A stretch of DNA of 33,886 bases from Taibaiella sp. (GTDB taxonomy: Bacteria; Bacteroidota; Bacteroidia; Chitinophagales; Chitinophagaceae), in NCBI GenBank assembly GCA_014377675.1, contig JACMPD010000059.1, positions 1 to 33,886 on the forward strand, read 5' to 3'. Every line of letters starts with the position of its first letter. Within the stretch, counting starts at the first letter, position 1. Of this stretch, positions 1-8,741 are shown in pieces. The notes beneath the pieces were generated by a model. It saw only the letters and a program-made list of their open reading frames with translations, was not told where the DNA came from and did no database searches. A program made the position numbers and the translations under genes.

Positions 1-1077
1 ATTGATGAAATTGATGCTATTGGCCGCGCGAGAGGCAAAAACATGATGATGAGCAATGATGAAAGGGAAAACACCCTGAACCAGATGCTCGTGGAAATGG
101 ATGGTTTTAGCGGGGATAGCGGCATTATAGTACTTGCTGCTACTAACAGGCCTGACGTATTAGATACCGCATTGTTGCGCCCGGGTCGCTTTGACAGGCA
201 GATTTCAATAGACATCCCTGATGTTAAAGGCAGGGAAAAGATATTTGATGTGCATCTGAAACCTATCAAAAAGTCAAAAGATTTGAATATCCATAAACTT
301 GCGGTTCAGACGCCTGGTTTTGCAGGAGCCGACATTGCAAATATTTGTAATGAAGCTGCACTTATTGCAGCAAGGAAAGGTAAGCCAGAAGTTGAAATGT
401 CAGACTTCAATGATGCGGTTGACCGTGTGATAGGTGGTCTTGAAAAGAAGAATAAAATTATACTTCCCGAAGAAAAGCGCATTATTGCTTATCATGAGGC
501 CGGACATGCAGTATCAGGCTGGTTCCTGGAACACGCTCACCCATTGGTGAAAGTAACAATAGTTCCGCGCGGAGTAGCGGCATTGGGGTATGCGCAATAC
601 CTGCCAAAAGAGATGTATATCCGTACTACAGACCATCTGATGGATGATATGTGTATGTCACTTGGCGGCAGGGCTGTTGAAGAACTGGTATTTGGTAAAA
701 TATCAACTGGTGCGTTAAGCGATCTGCAGCATGTTACCCGCATGGCCTACGCAATGGTATCGATGTACGGTATGAATGAAAACATAGGCAATATTTCATT
801 TTACGACCCTCAAAACGAAAACAGTTTCTCAAAACCTTATTCTGAGGAAACAGGTAAAATGATTGACAACGAGGTGCGTAAACTGGTAGCTGAAGCCTAC
901 GACAAAACAAAAGCACTGCTTGTTGATAAAATGCAATATGTAACCGCCATCGCTGAAGAACTACTGAAAAAAGAAGTAATATTTAAAGACGATATGGAGA
1001 ACCTGATAGGAAAAAGACCCTATGAAGACGCAATAGCAAATGAAGATGCGCCTATTGAACCGCAGAAACTTATCTGA
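1..1077 (+). CDS. ftsH: ATP-dependent zinc metalloprotease FtsH (3' part, 5' cut by window edge)
   Basis: FtsH is a membrane-anchored hexameric AAA+ protease that extracts and degrades membrane and short-lived cytosolic proteins. The reading frame is open from base 1, before the ATG used in the ORF track, and begins inside the Walker B segment (IDEIDAIGRARG). The AAA second region of homology follows (TNRPDVLDTALLRPGRFDRQ) with its arginine fingers. Next is the M41 protease domain with the zinc motif HEAGH and a downstream acidic ligand region (STGALSDLQHVTRMA, usually TTGASNDL). The N-terminal membrane anchor and Walker A lie outside the window. The tail is short and charged. A strong hairpin terminator follows the stop codon, so this is the last gene of its transcript. 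Identification is secure; only the 5' part is missing. Confidence 0.97.
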   Translation: MDEIDAIGRARGKNMMMSNDERENTLNQMLVEMDGFSGDSGIIVLAATNRPDVLDTALLRPGRFDRQISIDIPDVKGREKIFDVHLKPIKKSKDLNIHKLAVQTPGFAGADIANICNEAALIAARKGKPEVEMSDFNDAVDRVIGGLEKKNKIILPEEKRIIAYHEAGHAVSGWFLEHAHPLVKVTIVPRGVAALGYAQYLPKEMYIRTTDHLMDDMCMSLGGRAVEELVFGKISTGALSDLQHVTRMAYAMVSMYGMNENIGNISFYDPQNENSFSKPYSEETGKMIDNEVRKLVAEAYDKTKALLVDKMQYVTAIAEELLKKEVIFKDDMENLIGKRPYEDAIANEDAPIEPQKLI

Positions 1078-1103
1078 TAAATATTAAGTAATTTTAACTA
1101 AAT

Positions 1104-1139
1104 AAAATAGCCGCTCATTTGAGTGGCTATTTTTATTTT
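1104..1139. terminator. Bidirectional intrinsic terminator between ftsH and the convergent gene
   Basis: A 14-bp stem (AAAATAGCCGCTCA paired with TGAGTGGCTATTTT, one G-T wobble, very short loop) is followed by a T-rich run on the plus strand. It is preceded by an A-rich run, which is a T-run on the minus strand. It lies between the ftsH stop and the stop of the convergent gene, so it can end both transcripts. Confidence 0.85.
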
Positions 1140-1147
1140 ACAGACAG

Positions 1148-1807
1148 TTATTTGTTTAATTGCAACTTTGAATCAGGAATGTGAACAGGATTTGAAGCCA
1201 TCCTTTTATTGAGTAATTCGGCACCAGGGAAATATTCCATATCAAAAATCCGGGACTTAAAGTAGTATTTCGGTGAAGATCGTTTTTTCAATTTTTTCTC
1301 ATCATACTCCATTTTATAAAAATAGGCCAACTGTTTAAAATGCGCATCATTAATAATCAGTCCCTTCCCAACACTTATCCCATGATATTCATTACCGTTA
1401 ATCTGTGGCAGTTCAGGTTTACCATAAGTGATAATGAGGTATTTGTCCTTCAACGCCGGCAGTTGCTGCAATGGTGATCCATCTTTATCGAGCAAAACAC
1501 CAGCAAGCATGTTCGCCTTAATCTTGTCGTAATTCGTATCTATAAAGTAGTATACAGGGCAATATTTGAAGTGATCAGTAAAATCATTGATCATTACTTC
1601 CCTCACTTTGTCCCGGTCGTTCCTCAGTGCTTGCAGCATAGAGGTGTTGTTAGCCCTTGCTAAACCTTCTTCTCTGTTGCGTTCCGCTTTTAACTGCACC
1701 AGTATGGCTAATGGCCCTTTAACTTCAACAGGCGCCACCTGTGCGGAAGCGCCTGTTGAAATAAGGAAGCAAGAAGTAAAATATATTGAGTATTTTATTT
1801 TGTTCAT
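1148..1807 (-). CDS. Secreted protein of unknown function
   Basis: This 219-residue protein has a typical signal peptide: a basic N-terminus, a hydrophobic core and cleavage near GASAQ. The mature protein should therefore be periplasmic or extracytoplasmic. After the signal lies a charged, probably helical stretch (about residues 35-80, rich in Arg, Glu and Asp). A mixed region follows with YCPVYYFID, YLIITYGKPELP and YHGISVGKGLIIND, which reads like alternating beta strands. I do not recognise a family or catalytic motif. The ATG at 1807 is the only start that keeps the signal peptide. The gene is convergent with ftsH and lies downstream of the small Pro/Arg-rich gene. The real-gene call rests on length, signal peptide and terminator position. 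Confidence 0.75.
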   Translation of the reverse strand: MNKIKYSIYFTSCFLISTGASAQVAPVEVKGPLAILVQLKAERNREEGLARANNTSMLQALRNDRDKVREVMINDFTDHFKYCPVYYFIDTNYDKIKANMLAGVLLDKDGSPLQQLPALKDKYLIITYGKPELPQINGNEYHGISVGKGLIINDAHFKQLAYFYKMEYDEKKLKKRSSPKYYFKSRIFDMEYFPGAELLNKRMASNPVHIPDSKLQLNK

Positions 1808-1858
1808 ACAATAACAACAGCAAAAAAATTTATTTATCTTGTCATTATACCTACTTTG

Positions 1859-2089
1859 TTACGGTCTTGGTGGCCTAGGCGGCCGTGGAGGTGCAGGTGG
1901 TAATTGCCGTGACCTGCGTAAAGCCCCCGGGCGATGTGGATGTGGATGCCTATTAATACGGGAGCCGTCAGGCCGCACAACTGCTCTTCGCGGATGTCTC
2001 CTTAAACGCGGGCGTAGCGGCTGTGCAAAGCAATCCATACTGATCATTTGAATTGCGAGGACCAGAATCGCTGCTGAAAATAATCTCAT
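1859..2089 (-). CDS. Small secreted Pro/Arg-rich peptide
   Basis: This 76-residue ORF begins with a good signal peptide (MRLFSAAILVLAIQMISMDCFAQ, predicted cleavage after CFA). It continues as a short mature chain almost entirely of Pro, Arg, His and Gly, ending in PPAPPRPPRPPRP. Small secreted basic proteins of this type occur in Bacteroidota and have no known function. The local DNA is much richer in G+C than its surroundings because of the Pro/Arg/Gly codons. The plus-strand ORF across the same bases has no signal peptide and is taken as a shadow. A TAnnTTTG-like element (TATTTTTG) lies upstream on the minus strand, but it coincides with the T-tract of the sdh terminator, so its use as a promoter is uncertain. 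Confidence 0.5.
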   Translation of the reverse strand: MRLFSAAILVLAIQMISMDCFAQPLRPRLRRHPRRAVVRPDGSRINRHPHPHRPGALRRSRQLPPAPPRPPRPPRP

Positions 2090-2170
2090 GTTTTTTGTGT
2101 TTAAATGTTTTAATTACAAAAATCAGGCCGTCCGCTCTGCAACCTTGATAATCGCGTCATTACGATTAAA

Positions 2171-2204
2171 ATAATACAAAAATACCGGTACAGCAAGTTA
2201 CCGG
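2171..2204 (-). terminator. Intrinsic terminator of the sdhCAB operon
   Basis: Reading the minus strand after the sdhB stop, CCGGTA pairs with TACCGG around an 8-nt loop. A T-rich tract (TATTTTTGTATTATTTT) follows at once. Position and polarity fit the end of the sdh transcript. Confidence 0.75.
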
Positions 2205-2227
2205 GATTTGTTTGATTATTAATAGTC

Positions 2228-3001
2228 TTATGCGCTGTTTGCACTACCTGATAGCACCGCTGAAATATATTCACGGTTGAGGCGGGCGATATTTTCAAGT
2301 GAAATGCCTTTAGGACATTCCGCCTCACATGCACCAATGTTAGTGCAGCTACCGAACCCTTCTGTATCCATCTGGTTCACCATGTTAACTGCACGTGCTT
2401 TACGCTCCGGCTCCCCCTGAGGAAGTAACGAAAGGTGAGAAACCTTTGCAGAAACGAATAACATGGCGGAAGCATTAGGACAGGCGGCTACACAAGCCCC
2501 ACAACCGATACACATGGCAGCGGCGAAAGAGTCGTCAGCTTTTTGTTTCTCAACAGGCAGTGCGTTCGCATCAACGGCATTACCGGTATTGACTGATATA
2601 TAACCCCCTGATTGTATAATTCGATCAAACGAACTACGGTTAACTACCAGATCTTTAATAACCGGGAAGGCGTTAGCGCGCCATGGCTCTACTACTATAG
2701 TATCACCATCTTTATACTCGCGCATGTGCAGCTGGCAGGTAGTATTATGCGTCCACGGGCCATGCGCGCGGCCATTTATATACATACTGCACATGCCGCA
2801 AATACCTTCACGGCAGTCATGATCAAAAGCCACAGGCTCTTTACCTTCCGCCACTAACTGCTCATTCAACACATCAAACATCTCAAGGAATGACATTTCA
2901 GAAGAAATGTTGCTCACCTTAAACGTTTCAAAGGCACCTTGTGTTTTGTTGTTTTTTTGCTTCCAAACCTTTAAGGTGAGGTTCATATGATAATGTTGCA
3001 T
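2228..3001 (-). CDS. sdhB: Succinate dehydrogenase/fumarate reductase iron-sulfur subunit
   Basis: SdhB carries electrons from the flavoprotein to the membrane quinone site in complex II. The 257-residue protein has the [2Fe-2S] ferredoxin-type region [20 protein letters not shown]. It also has two cysteine clusters for the [4Fe-4S] and [3Fe-4S] centres: [17 protein letters not shown] and [24 protein letters not shown]. The second-cluster spacing ([12 protein letters not shown]) is that of the Bacteroidota and epsilonproteobacterial b558-type enzymes. Two starts are possible, ATG at 3001 and an in-frame ATG five codons later ([11 protein letters not shown]). The shorter form also matches the usual N-terminus of the family. 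It is the last gene of sdhC-sdhA-sdhB and is followed by a terminator. Confidence 0.95.
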   Translation of the reverse strand: MQHYHMNLTLKVWKQKNNKTQGAFETFKVSNISSEMSFLEMFDVLNEQLVAEGKEPVAFDHDCREGICGMCSMYINGRAHGPWTHNTTCQLHMREYKDGDTIVVEPWRANAFPVIKDLVVNRSSFDRIIQSGGYISVNTGNAVDANALPVEKQKADDSFAAAMCIGCGACVAACPNASAMLFVSAKVSHLSLLPQGEPERKARAVNMVNQMDTEGFGSCTNIGACEAECPKGISLENIARLNREYISAVLSGSANSA

Positions 3002-3069
3002 ACGTTACGATTTTGTATTTCGGAAATAGCGCAATACTTATTGCTATTCTTCATCAACTTATAATATTT

Positions 3070-5046
3070 TTACTTGTAACTTCTCTGTGATGGATGAACA
3101 ACTTCGTAAATCAATTCTTCTTTATGCATTACAAAATTTCCGTCCCCTTTATATTCCCAGGCAGAAACATTCATGTAGTTTTCGTCATCGCGCAATGCTT
3201 CGCCATCTTCGGTCTGATATTCTTCGCGGAAGTGGCCGCCGCAACTTTCATTGCGGTTAAGCGCGTCAATGCACATCAGCTCACCTAGTTCAATAAAATC
3301 TGCTACACGCCCTGCCTTATCTAACTCAGGGTTATATTCTTTAATATCACCTGGAATCCGGACATCGCTCCAGAATTCCTTTTTAAGTGACTTAATTTCT
3401 TCTATGGCTTCTTTCAGTCCTTTGGCATTCCGACCCATGCCGCACTTGTCCCACATTATTTTCCCCAAGCGCTTATGAAAGCTTTCCACGCTTCGCTTCC
3501 CCTTGATGCCCATAAGGCGGTTAATGCGATCGTTAACGTCTTTTTCAGCCGCCGCAAACGCAGGGTGGTCAGTAGGTATTGCTTTTGTACGGATATCGTC
3601 AGCCAGGTTATTGCCTAATGTGTAAGGTATTACGAAGTAGCCATCAGCCAAACCCTGCATCAATGCAGATGCCCCGAGCCTGTTAGCACCATGGTCACTG
3701 AAGTTAGCTTCACCTAATGCATAAAGCCCAGGCACAGTTGTCATCAGTTCATAATCGACCCACAGGCCGCCCATAGTATAGTGCACTGCGGGATAAATAC
3801 GCATCGGCACTTTATAGGGGTTTTCACCGGTTATCTTTTCAAACATCTCAAACAGGTTGCCATATTTCGATTTCACTACATCACGGCCCAAATCAATAAT
3901 TTCGGCTTTCGAGGCATTCTGTTTTCCTTGTTTGTTTGCTTCAATTTTGCCATAGCGTTCAATAGCAGCGGCAAAGTCAAGATAGACGGCCATTTTTGAC
4001 GAGCCTACGCCATAACCCGCATCGCAAAGCTCCTTGGCACGACGGCTTGCCACGTCCCTTGGCACCAGGTTACCGAACGCAGGGTATCTCCTTTCCAGGT
4101 AATAGTCGCGTTCTTCTTCAGGAATATCAGTTGGTTCGCGGTTATCGCCCTTTGCTTTTGGTACCCAAATGCGGCCATCATTTCGCAATGACTCTGACAT
4201 CAGTGTGAGCTTACTCTGGTGGTCACCGCTAACAGGAATACATGTTGGGTGAATCTGTGTAAAGCAAGGGTTACCAAAAAACGCACCTTTTTTATGTGCT
4301 TTCCATGCTGCGGTAACATTACTGCCCATTGCGTTTGTAGACAGATAGAAAACGTTACCATAACCACCTGTGCATAAAAGCACTGCATGTCCGAAATGTC
4401 GCTCCAGCTCTCCTGTCACCAGGTTACGTGCAATGATACCACGCGCTTTGCCTTCTACCATTACCACTTCAAGCATCTCATGTCTGCTGAACATTTCAAC
4501 AGTACCCAGAGACACCTGGCGCTCAAGACCTTGGTAAGCACCAATAAGCAACTGCTGCCCGGTCTGACCTGCTGCATAAAAGGTACGCTGCACCTGGGTG
4601 CCACCGAATGAACGGTTACTTAGCAAGCCGCCATACTCCCGTGCGAATGGAACACCGGCAGCCACGCATTGGTCAATAATGTTTACGCTTACCTCCGCAA
4701 GGCGGTGCACATTACCCTCGCGAGCCCGGTAATCGCCGCCTTTAATTGTATCGTAAAACAAGCGATAGGTACTATCGCCATCATTCTGGTAATTTTTAGC
4801 CGCATTTATCCCGCCCTGTGCTGCAATGGAATGAGCCCTGCGGGGGCTGTCCTGAAAACAAAAAGCCTTCACTTTATAGCCCATTTCGCCAAGGGAAGCC
4901 GCAGCTGACGCGCCGGCGAGGCCGGTACCCACTACAATTATTTCCAGGTGACGCTTGTTTGCAGGGTTTACAAGCTTACAAGTGGACTTATAAGTTGTCC
5001 ATTTGGAATCAATAGAACCGGATGGAATTTTAGAATTAAGTGCCAT
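3070..5046 (-). CDS. sdhA: Succinate dehydrogenase/fumarate reductase flavoprotein subunit
   Basis: SdhA oxidises succinate to fumarate, or the reverse, with covalently bound FAD. The Rossmann dinucleotide site is [14 protein letters not shown], and the flavinylation-loop histidine lies in [15 protein letters not shown]. Substrate-site and capping-domain segments ([61 protein letters not shown]) are intact. The ORF-track start at 5061 is a TTG. The ATG at 5046, giving [10 protein letters not shown], is a better start and yields 658 residues, normal for this family. It sits between sdhC (93-bp gap) and sdhB (68-bp gap) and is expected to be co-transcribed from the promoter upstream of sdhC. 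Confidence 0.96.
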   Translation of the reverse strand: MALNSKIPSGSIDSKWTTYKSTCKLVNPANKRHLEIIVVGTGLAGASAAASLGEMGYKVKAFCFQDSPRRAHSIAAQGGINAAKNYQNDGDSTYRLFYDTIKGGDYRAREGNVHRLAEVSVNIIDQCVAAGVPFAREYGGLLSNRSFGGTQVQRTFYAAGQTGQQLLIGAYQGLERQVSLGTVEMFSRHEMLEVVMVEGKARGIIARNLVTGELERHFGHAVLLCTGGYGNVFYLSTNAMGSNVTAAWKAHKKGAFFGNPCFTQIHPTCIPVSGDHQSKLTLMSESLRNDGRIWVPKAKGDNREPTDIPEEERDYYLERRYPAFGNLVPRDVASRRAKELCDAGYGVGSSKMAVYLDFAAAIERYGKIEANKQGKQNASKAEIIDLGRDVVKSKYGNLFEMFEKITGENPYKVPMRIYPAVHYTMGGLWVDYELMTTVPGLYALGEANFSDHGANRLGASALMQGLADGYFVIPYTLGNNLADDIRTKAIPTDHPAFAAAEKDVNDRINRLMGIKGKRSVESFHKRLGKIMWDKCGMGRNAKGLKEAIEEIKSLKKEFWSDVRIPGDIKEYNPELDKAGRVADFIELGELMCIDALNRNESCGGHFREEYQTEDGEALRDDENYMNVSAWEYKGDGNFVMHKEELIYEVVHPSQRSYK

Positions 5047-5139
5047 ATAATAAAATATCAATAATCAAAAAATAGACTCAAATTCCCACAACTGCTGATC
5101 TAATAAGTCGCTGTTGCTGCATGAGCAATGTTGAACAAA

Positions 5140-5808
5140 TTATTTAATCCACTGCATAAAAAATGCGACAGGCATAGCGGCAAAAATCAAGGGTACAATT
5201 ATTGAAAACGCTATACCAATGCTTTTAATAAATCCCTTATATTTATGTGTACCCAGGCCAAGTGTCTGAAACGAGCTGTAAAAGCCATGTACAAGATGCC
5301 AGCCGAGAGAAATACATCCAAATGTATACACTATAACAACCCAGCTCATCTGGAACTCATCCCTCATCATCTCAAAAAGGTTCTTTTCCCCATTGCCTGA
5401 TAATTGAGAATAGCGGTTTGGCGCCCAGAATTTTGAAAGGTGTAGTACAAGGAACAGTAGTATTAAAGTGCCCAACAACGCCATACTGCGGCTATACCAT
5501 TTGCTTGTCTGGTTGCCGGCGCTTACGGCATACCTGTTAGTTCTTTTTGCACGATTAGAAGACCATAACATTAGGCCCTGCACTATATGAAGTATTAAAA
5601 AACCGAATAGTCCAAACTCTATCGCACGGATTAAGAAATTTGTACCCATAAAGTGCGCCGCTTCATTAAATCTCACCCCGCCATCATTATAAAAAATCTG
5701 GGCGTTTACATAGCAATGTACTATGAGAAACAGAATAAGAAATAACCCTGTAAGCGACATCTGTAATTTCTTCCCTATGGAAGTGTTGAAGTAATGTTTC
5801 CAGTTCAT
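5140..5808 (-). CDS. sdhC: Succinate dehydrogenase cytochrome b558 subunit
   Basis: This 222-residue integral membrane protein has about five hydrophobic helices and anchors complex II. Several helix histidines suit dihaem binding: FLIVHCYVNAQ, FLILHIVQG, FLVLHLSKFW and GWHLVHGFYSSF. It corresponds to the b558-type single-anchor family, in which one five-helix subunit replaces the SdhC/SdhD pair. This explains why no sdhD is present. It is the first gene of the operon. A -7-type promoter element lies about 45 bp upstream of the ATG at 5808. The enzyme would exchange electrons with menaquinone, which is usual in this phylum (established knowledge, not visible here). Confidence 0.93.
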   Translation of the reverse strand: MNWKHYFNTSIGKKLQMSLTGLFLILFLIVHCYVNAQIFYNDGGVRFNEAAHFMGTNFLIRAIEFGLFGFLILHIVQGLMLWSSNRAKRTNRYAVSAGNQTSKWYSRSMALLGTLILLFLVLHLSKFWAPNRYSQLSGNGEKNLFEMMRDEFQMSWVVIVYTFGCISLGWHLVHGFYSSFQTLGLGTHKYKGFIKSIGIAFSIIVPLIFAAMPVAFFMQWIK

Positions 5809-5852
5809 GCGAAATCCGGCTGTATTAAGTGTAGAAATGATTAATTGCAGTG

Positions 5853-5860
5853 CAAAGATA
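5853..5860 (-). promoter_or_regulatory. Bacteroidota -7 promoter element of sdhCAB
   Basis: TATCTTTG on the minus strand matches TAnnTTTG exactly and sits about 45 bp upstream of the sdhC start. I see no convincing -33 TTTG at the expected 19-21 bp spacing. Confidence 0.55.
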
Positions 5861-6030
5861 ATCGTAATTAACTAAAAGCATAATTTCGTTTAACTACATT
5901 AGCAATAACTTCAACAAAAATTTAAGAATTTCATCAGAAATTTTCCAATTGTTCAATACGCATAGCTTTTTTGCGTTTTATGTAGTAACGAATATTTTAT
6001 TTATCAGTTTTAGAAAACAAAATCTTTTAC

Positions 6031-6038
6031 TACTTTTG
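6031..6038 (+). promoter_or_regulatory. -7 promoter element of the small lipoprotein-like frame
   Basis: TACTTTTG matches TAnnTTTG exactly and ends 6 bp before the ATG at 6045. A transcript from it would be leaderless or nearly so. A weak TTTTAG lies near the -33 position. Confidence 0.5.
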
Positions 6039-6044
6039 AACACT

Positions 6045-6197
6045 ATGAAAAACGGCATCATTCGGGCTATTGCACTGTTGTTAATCTTCTCTTTTTTCGC
6101 CAGTTGAGTTTCTTCTACAAGAACTCCGTGGCGCAGGCATCGCTTTAACGCCCATTACAGGGGCGAAGGCAAATATTGGTACTCCAAGGGAAGTTGA
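6045..6197 (+). pseudogene. Small lipoprotein-like gene with TGA at the lipobox Cys codon
   Basis: From the ATG at 6045 the frame reads MKNGIIRAIALLLIFSFFAS, a typical lipoprotein signal. It then meets TGA (6105-6107) exactly where the lipobox cysteine codon (TGT or TGC) is expected. The same frame then stays open for 29 more codons (VSSTRTPWRRHRFNAHYRG...YWYSKGS) to a TGA at 6195. The second half is basic and aromatic, like many small Bacteroidota lipoproteins. A good promoter element lies just upstream. The simplest reading is a point nonsense mutation or a base-call error in a small lipoprotein gene. Recoding of UGA is possible but unsupported, as I see no selenocysteine insertion element. 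The unbroken form would be 50 residues; the ORF is too short for the track. Confidence 0.5.
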
Positions 6198-6517
6198 TGC
6201 ATCCGGCCGGCCATATACCAAACATATAATTTCTGCAAATAAGTAGGCTCTTTTTTAAAAAAAAGACATATTGTTCTATTTCGAAAAAAATCTGGCACGA
6301 ATTTTTCTGTTGTTTTTATAAGAAGTTATCTGAGTCTTTTTCCATGCTTTTGGTAAATTACTGATGATGACAGTTTATTATTAACCCTGAAAATATGATG
6401 GTATGGTTAGTCTACTACTAATATTCGCAATTTCTATGTCTTTTATTGTCCGTGGATTCGAAAATTTCTTTAAGTAGCGGGTCTAGGGCCACCTAAAAAT
6501 ATTTCTTGGTATATTAA
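6198..6517. other. Intergenic region with no recognised gene
   Basis: These 320 AT-rich bases contain no convincing ORF, tRNA or terminator. A run near 6250-6268 (CTCTTTTTTAAAAAAAAGAC) is nearly self-complementary, but it is pure A/T in its centre and not a persuasive terminator. The region lies downstream of waaA (minus) and downstream of the broken lipoprotein frame (plus). Confidence 0.5.
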
Positions 6518-7768
6518 TTAGGGGAACTGATTTAAGTACACCGCTATTTCAGTTAAGATATTTTCAGTGGCACCTGTTCTTGATAGAATGTAATTTTTCC
6601 CTTTTGCCCCGCTCTCTTTAGCCTGAATTCTGTCATTAGTATTCAGAATTGCTCTGGTAAGCTCAGTGCTGTTTTTAATCATCTGAGCACCATCCTGCTT
6701 CAACAGCTCCGCTGCTTCAATAAACTGATGATAGACTGGCCCAAAGCAACACGGCACCCCATATACTGCCGCCTCTAATACATTGTGCACCCCTGCTTTC
6801 CCAAACCCACCGCCGATATAAGAAATATCCGAGTATTGGTACAGTTCCAGCAGCAGACCTACCCTATCTACTAATAGTATTCGCTTTCCTGTTCCTTCAA
6901 GAAACTGTGACCATCTAATGGTTTCACCCACCATTAATTTTTCGATGCTTTTAATATGCGCTTCATCTACATTATGCGGTACAAGCATTAGCCGCCACTC
7001 ATGTGGAAGGTCTTTCAAGACATTTTGCAGTAATGCTTCATCTGCCGGCCAAGTGCTGCCGGCAACAACTATTTTGAACCCTTTACAAAACTCATCTGCT
7101 ATTTGCTGTTTCCCTGCATTACCGGCAGCTTTCACTACCCTATCAAACCTTGTATCGCCACTTACCGTAACATTGCTTAAGCCAATTTTTGTTAATAAAT
7201 CAGCACTGTTACTATCCTGTACAAAAACATGAGTTAATAAGTGAAGCATTTTTCGTTGCAGGCTGCCATACCACTTAAAAAATCCATGCCTTTCATTAAA
7301 TACTGCTGATACAAGAAACGTAGGGATATTTCGTTTCTTAAGACCGCTGAGATAATAATACCACAAATCATATTTAACGAAAAGGCACAGAACCGGATTT
7401 ATCAAATCAAGAAACGATTCCGCGTTTGCACGGTTATCTACCGGAAGATAAAAGACGTAGTCGGCACCAATATAGTTTTTCCTTACCTCGTAACCTGAAG
7501 GCGAGTAGAATGTTATCAATATGGCGTAAGACCCGTATCGTTCCTTGATTGCCTCAATAAGAGGCCTTCCCTGCTCAAACTCGCCAAGCGACGCACAATG
7601 CATCCAAATGACTTTCCGCGTTTCAGCTGCCAATGCGTTGCTTATCTTCCCAATTAAGCCTTTTCTTCCGTTAACAAACAATTTTGCTTTTGGGTTAAAG
7701 GCTGAGGCCACCTTTATGCCTGTGGCATACGCTCCTACCCCTGCCCTGTAGATAATAGTCTGCAACAT
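6518..7768 (-). CDS. waaA: 3-deoxy-D-manno-octulosonic acid transferase (Kdo transferase)
   Basis: WaaA (KdtA) adds Kdo from CMP-Kdo to the lipid A precursor at the inner face of the inner membrane, an essential step of lipopolysaccharide synthesis. The 416-residue protein has the N-terminal GT30 signature (IWMHCASLGEFEQGRPLIEAI), in which the conserved Glu follows LGE. The Rossmann segments of a GT-B enzyme follow, including VAGSTWPADE, RLMLVPHNVDEAHI and the C-terminal ISYIGGGFGKAGVHNVLEAAVYG with PCCFGPVYHQF. The N-terminal segment is hydrophobic, fitting membrane association. Its ATG overlaps the TAA of the preceding outer-membrane-type gene (TAATG), so the two are translationally coupled. 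Confidence 0.95.
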   Translation of the reverse strand: MLQTIIYRAGVGAYATGIKVASAFNPKAKLFVNGRKGLIGKISNALAAETRKVIWMHCASLGEFEQGRPLIEAIKERYGSYAILITFYSPSGYEVRKNYIGADYVFYLPVDNRANAESFLDLINPVLCLFVKYDLWYYYLSGLKKRNIPTFLVSAVFNERHGFFKWYGSLQRKMLHLLTHVFVQDSNSADLLTKIGLSNVTVSGDTRFDRVVKAAGNAGKQQIADEFCKGFKIVVAGSTWPADEALLQNVLKDLPHEWRLMLVPHNVDEAHIKSIEKLMVGETIRWSQFLEGTGKRILLVDRVGLLLELYQYSDISYIGGGFGKAGVHNVLEAAVYGVPCCFGPVYHQFIEAAELLKQDGAQMIKNSTELTRAILNTNDRIQAKESGAKGKNYILSRTGATENILTEIAVYLNQFP

Positions 7769-8556
7769 TAAAACGAAATATCTTCAGATTTACGTTTAAA
7801 GATGGGGATCACCCACCCGCCACGGAGGCCTACAAGCATATCTATGCGTTGCGCATTGTCAGAGCGCATAACGTCATAAAGGTAGTCACGCCTGCCGCGG
7901 GTAAACCCAACCATAACATCAACACCTATATTGAAGTTTAACAGACCGTTATGGGCAAAATAAGAATAACCAGCAAATTGCTCTACAAACCAGCCATTGG
8001 TTAACCGGTCGTAGCCTTTCAGATATCCGCCCTGCAATTGGGCAACATCTTTCTGGTCGTTGAAAATATTTATTTTATGCTGAATAAATCCCGCTGTTGT
8101 CAAAATCATCCAGCCATTATCAGGTTGAGCTGGATTTCGGTTGAAAATATGCCCTGCTGAAATGCCTGCCAGGTATCCGCGTTCATAAATAGGTACGCCC
8201 GTGCGGATACCACTTGTATTTAAAAACTGTACTTCCTTTCCATTAAATTGCGTTGAATATTTATCTTTTATATTTATCATAAGGGAATCTTCCTTTATCT
8301 GATTACCCGATAGGAAATCAAATTTTACGCCGAAGATCCAGTTCGTTTTAGTTTTATAAGTTATGGCCGGCCCCAACCTGTAATTAATTCCAAACCGTTT
8401 TGCCATATCAAACAAGGGAAGATCTGCTGATATATTTCCATTCAATATAAAACCTGAGTGTGCTTTTATTGTTGAGTCATAGCCGAACAATTCATTCTGC
8501 GCAAAAGACGACAAATGAACTGCAAGCAAAATAAACAGTATCGCATACTTTTTCAT
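7768..8556 (-). CDS. Outer-membrane-type protein of unknown function
   Basis: The 262-residue protein begins with a clear signal peptide (MKKYAILFILLAVHLSSFAQ). It continues with alternating hydrophobic/polar segments rich in Gly, Tyr, Phe and Asn, as in beta-barrel proteins (for example GPAITYKTKTNWIFGVKFDF and QFAGYSYFAHNGLLNFNIGV). It ends in a basic segment, KRKSEDISF. No enzyme motif is visible. It overlaps waaA by one base (TAATG). Co-translation with the Kdo transferase suggests an envelope or LPS-related role, but that is inference from position only. The ATG at 8556 starts the signal peptide directly. Confidence 0.8.
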   Translation of the reverse strand: MKKYAILFILLAVHLSSFAQNELFGYDSTIKAHSGFILNGNISADLPLFDMAKRFGINYRLGPAITYKTKTNWIFGVKFDFLSGNQIKEDSLMINIKDKYSTQFNGKEVQFLNTSGIRTGVPIYERGYLAGISAGHIFNRNPAQPDNGWMILTTAGFIQHKINIFNDQKDVAQLQGGYLKGYDRLTNGWFVEQFAGYSYFAHNGLLNFNIGVDVMVGFTRGRRDYLYDVMRSDNAQRIDMLVGLRGGWVIPIFKRKSEDISF

Positions 8557-8714
8557 TTTGTGAAATTATGGTAAATCCTGAAACAAATTGTTAAAACAAG
8601 CCAAATCCGTTTTGATGTGATAATGCCGCTCATTTTCAAGAATCATTTATGATCAGTGCTCAAACTGAAATTTGTTAATTTTTACTAAAAAAGTGAAAAG
8701 AATAGTAGAAATCG

Positions 8715-8722
8715 TAACTTTG
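8715..8722 (+). promoter_or_regulatory. -7 promoter element for the membrane protein/regulator pair
   Basis: TAACTTTG matches TAnnTTTG exactly, 19 bp before the ATG at 8742. No good -33 TTTG is seen at the right distance. Confidence 0.55.
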
Positions 8723-8741
8723 CAACTCAAAGTGCTTTTAT

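Noticed and set aside
1839-2051. Plus-strand Gly-rich ORF of 70 residues
   Set aside because: It overlaps the minus-strand signal-peptide ORF, and has no promoter, signal peptide or family resemblance. It is most likely a shadow of the Pro/Arg codons.
6440-6500. GGATTCGAAAAT sequence resembling a tRNA T-arm
   Set aside because: No acceptor stem, anticodon arm or D-arm could be paired around it.
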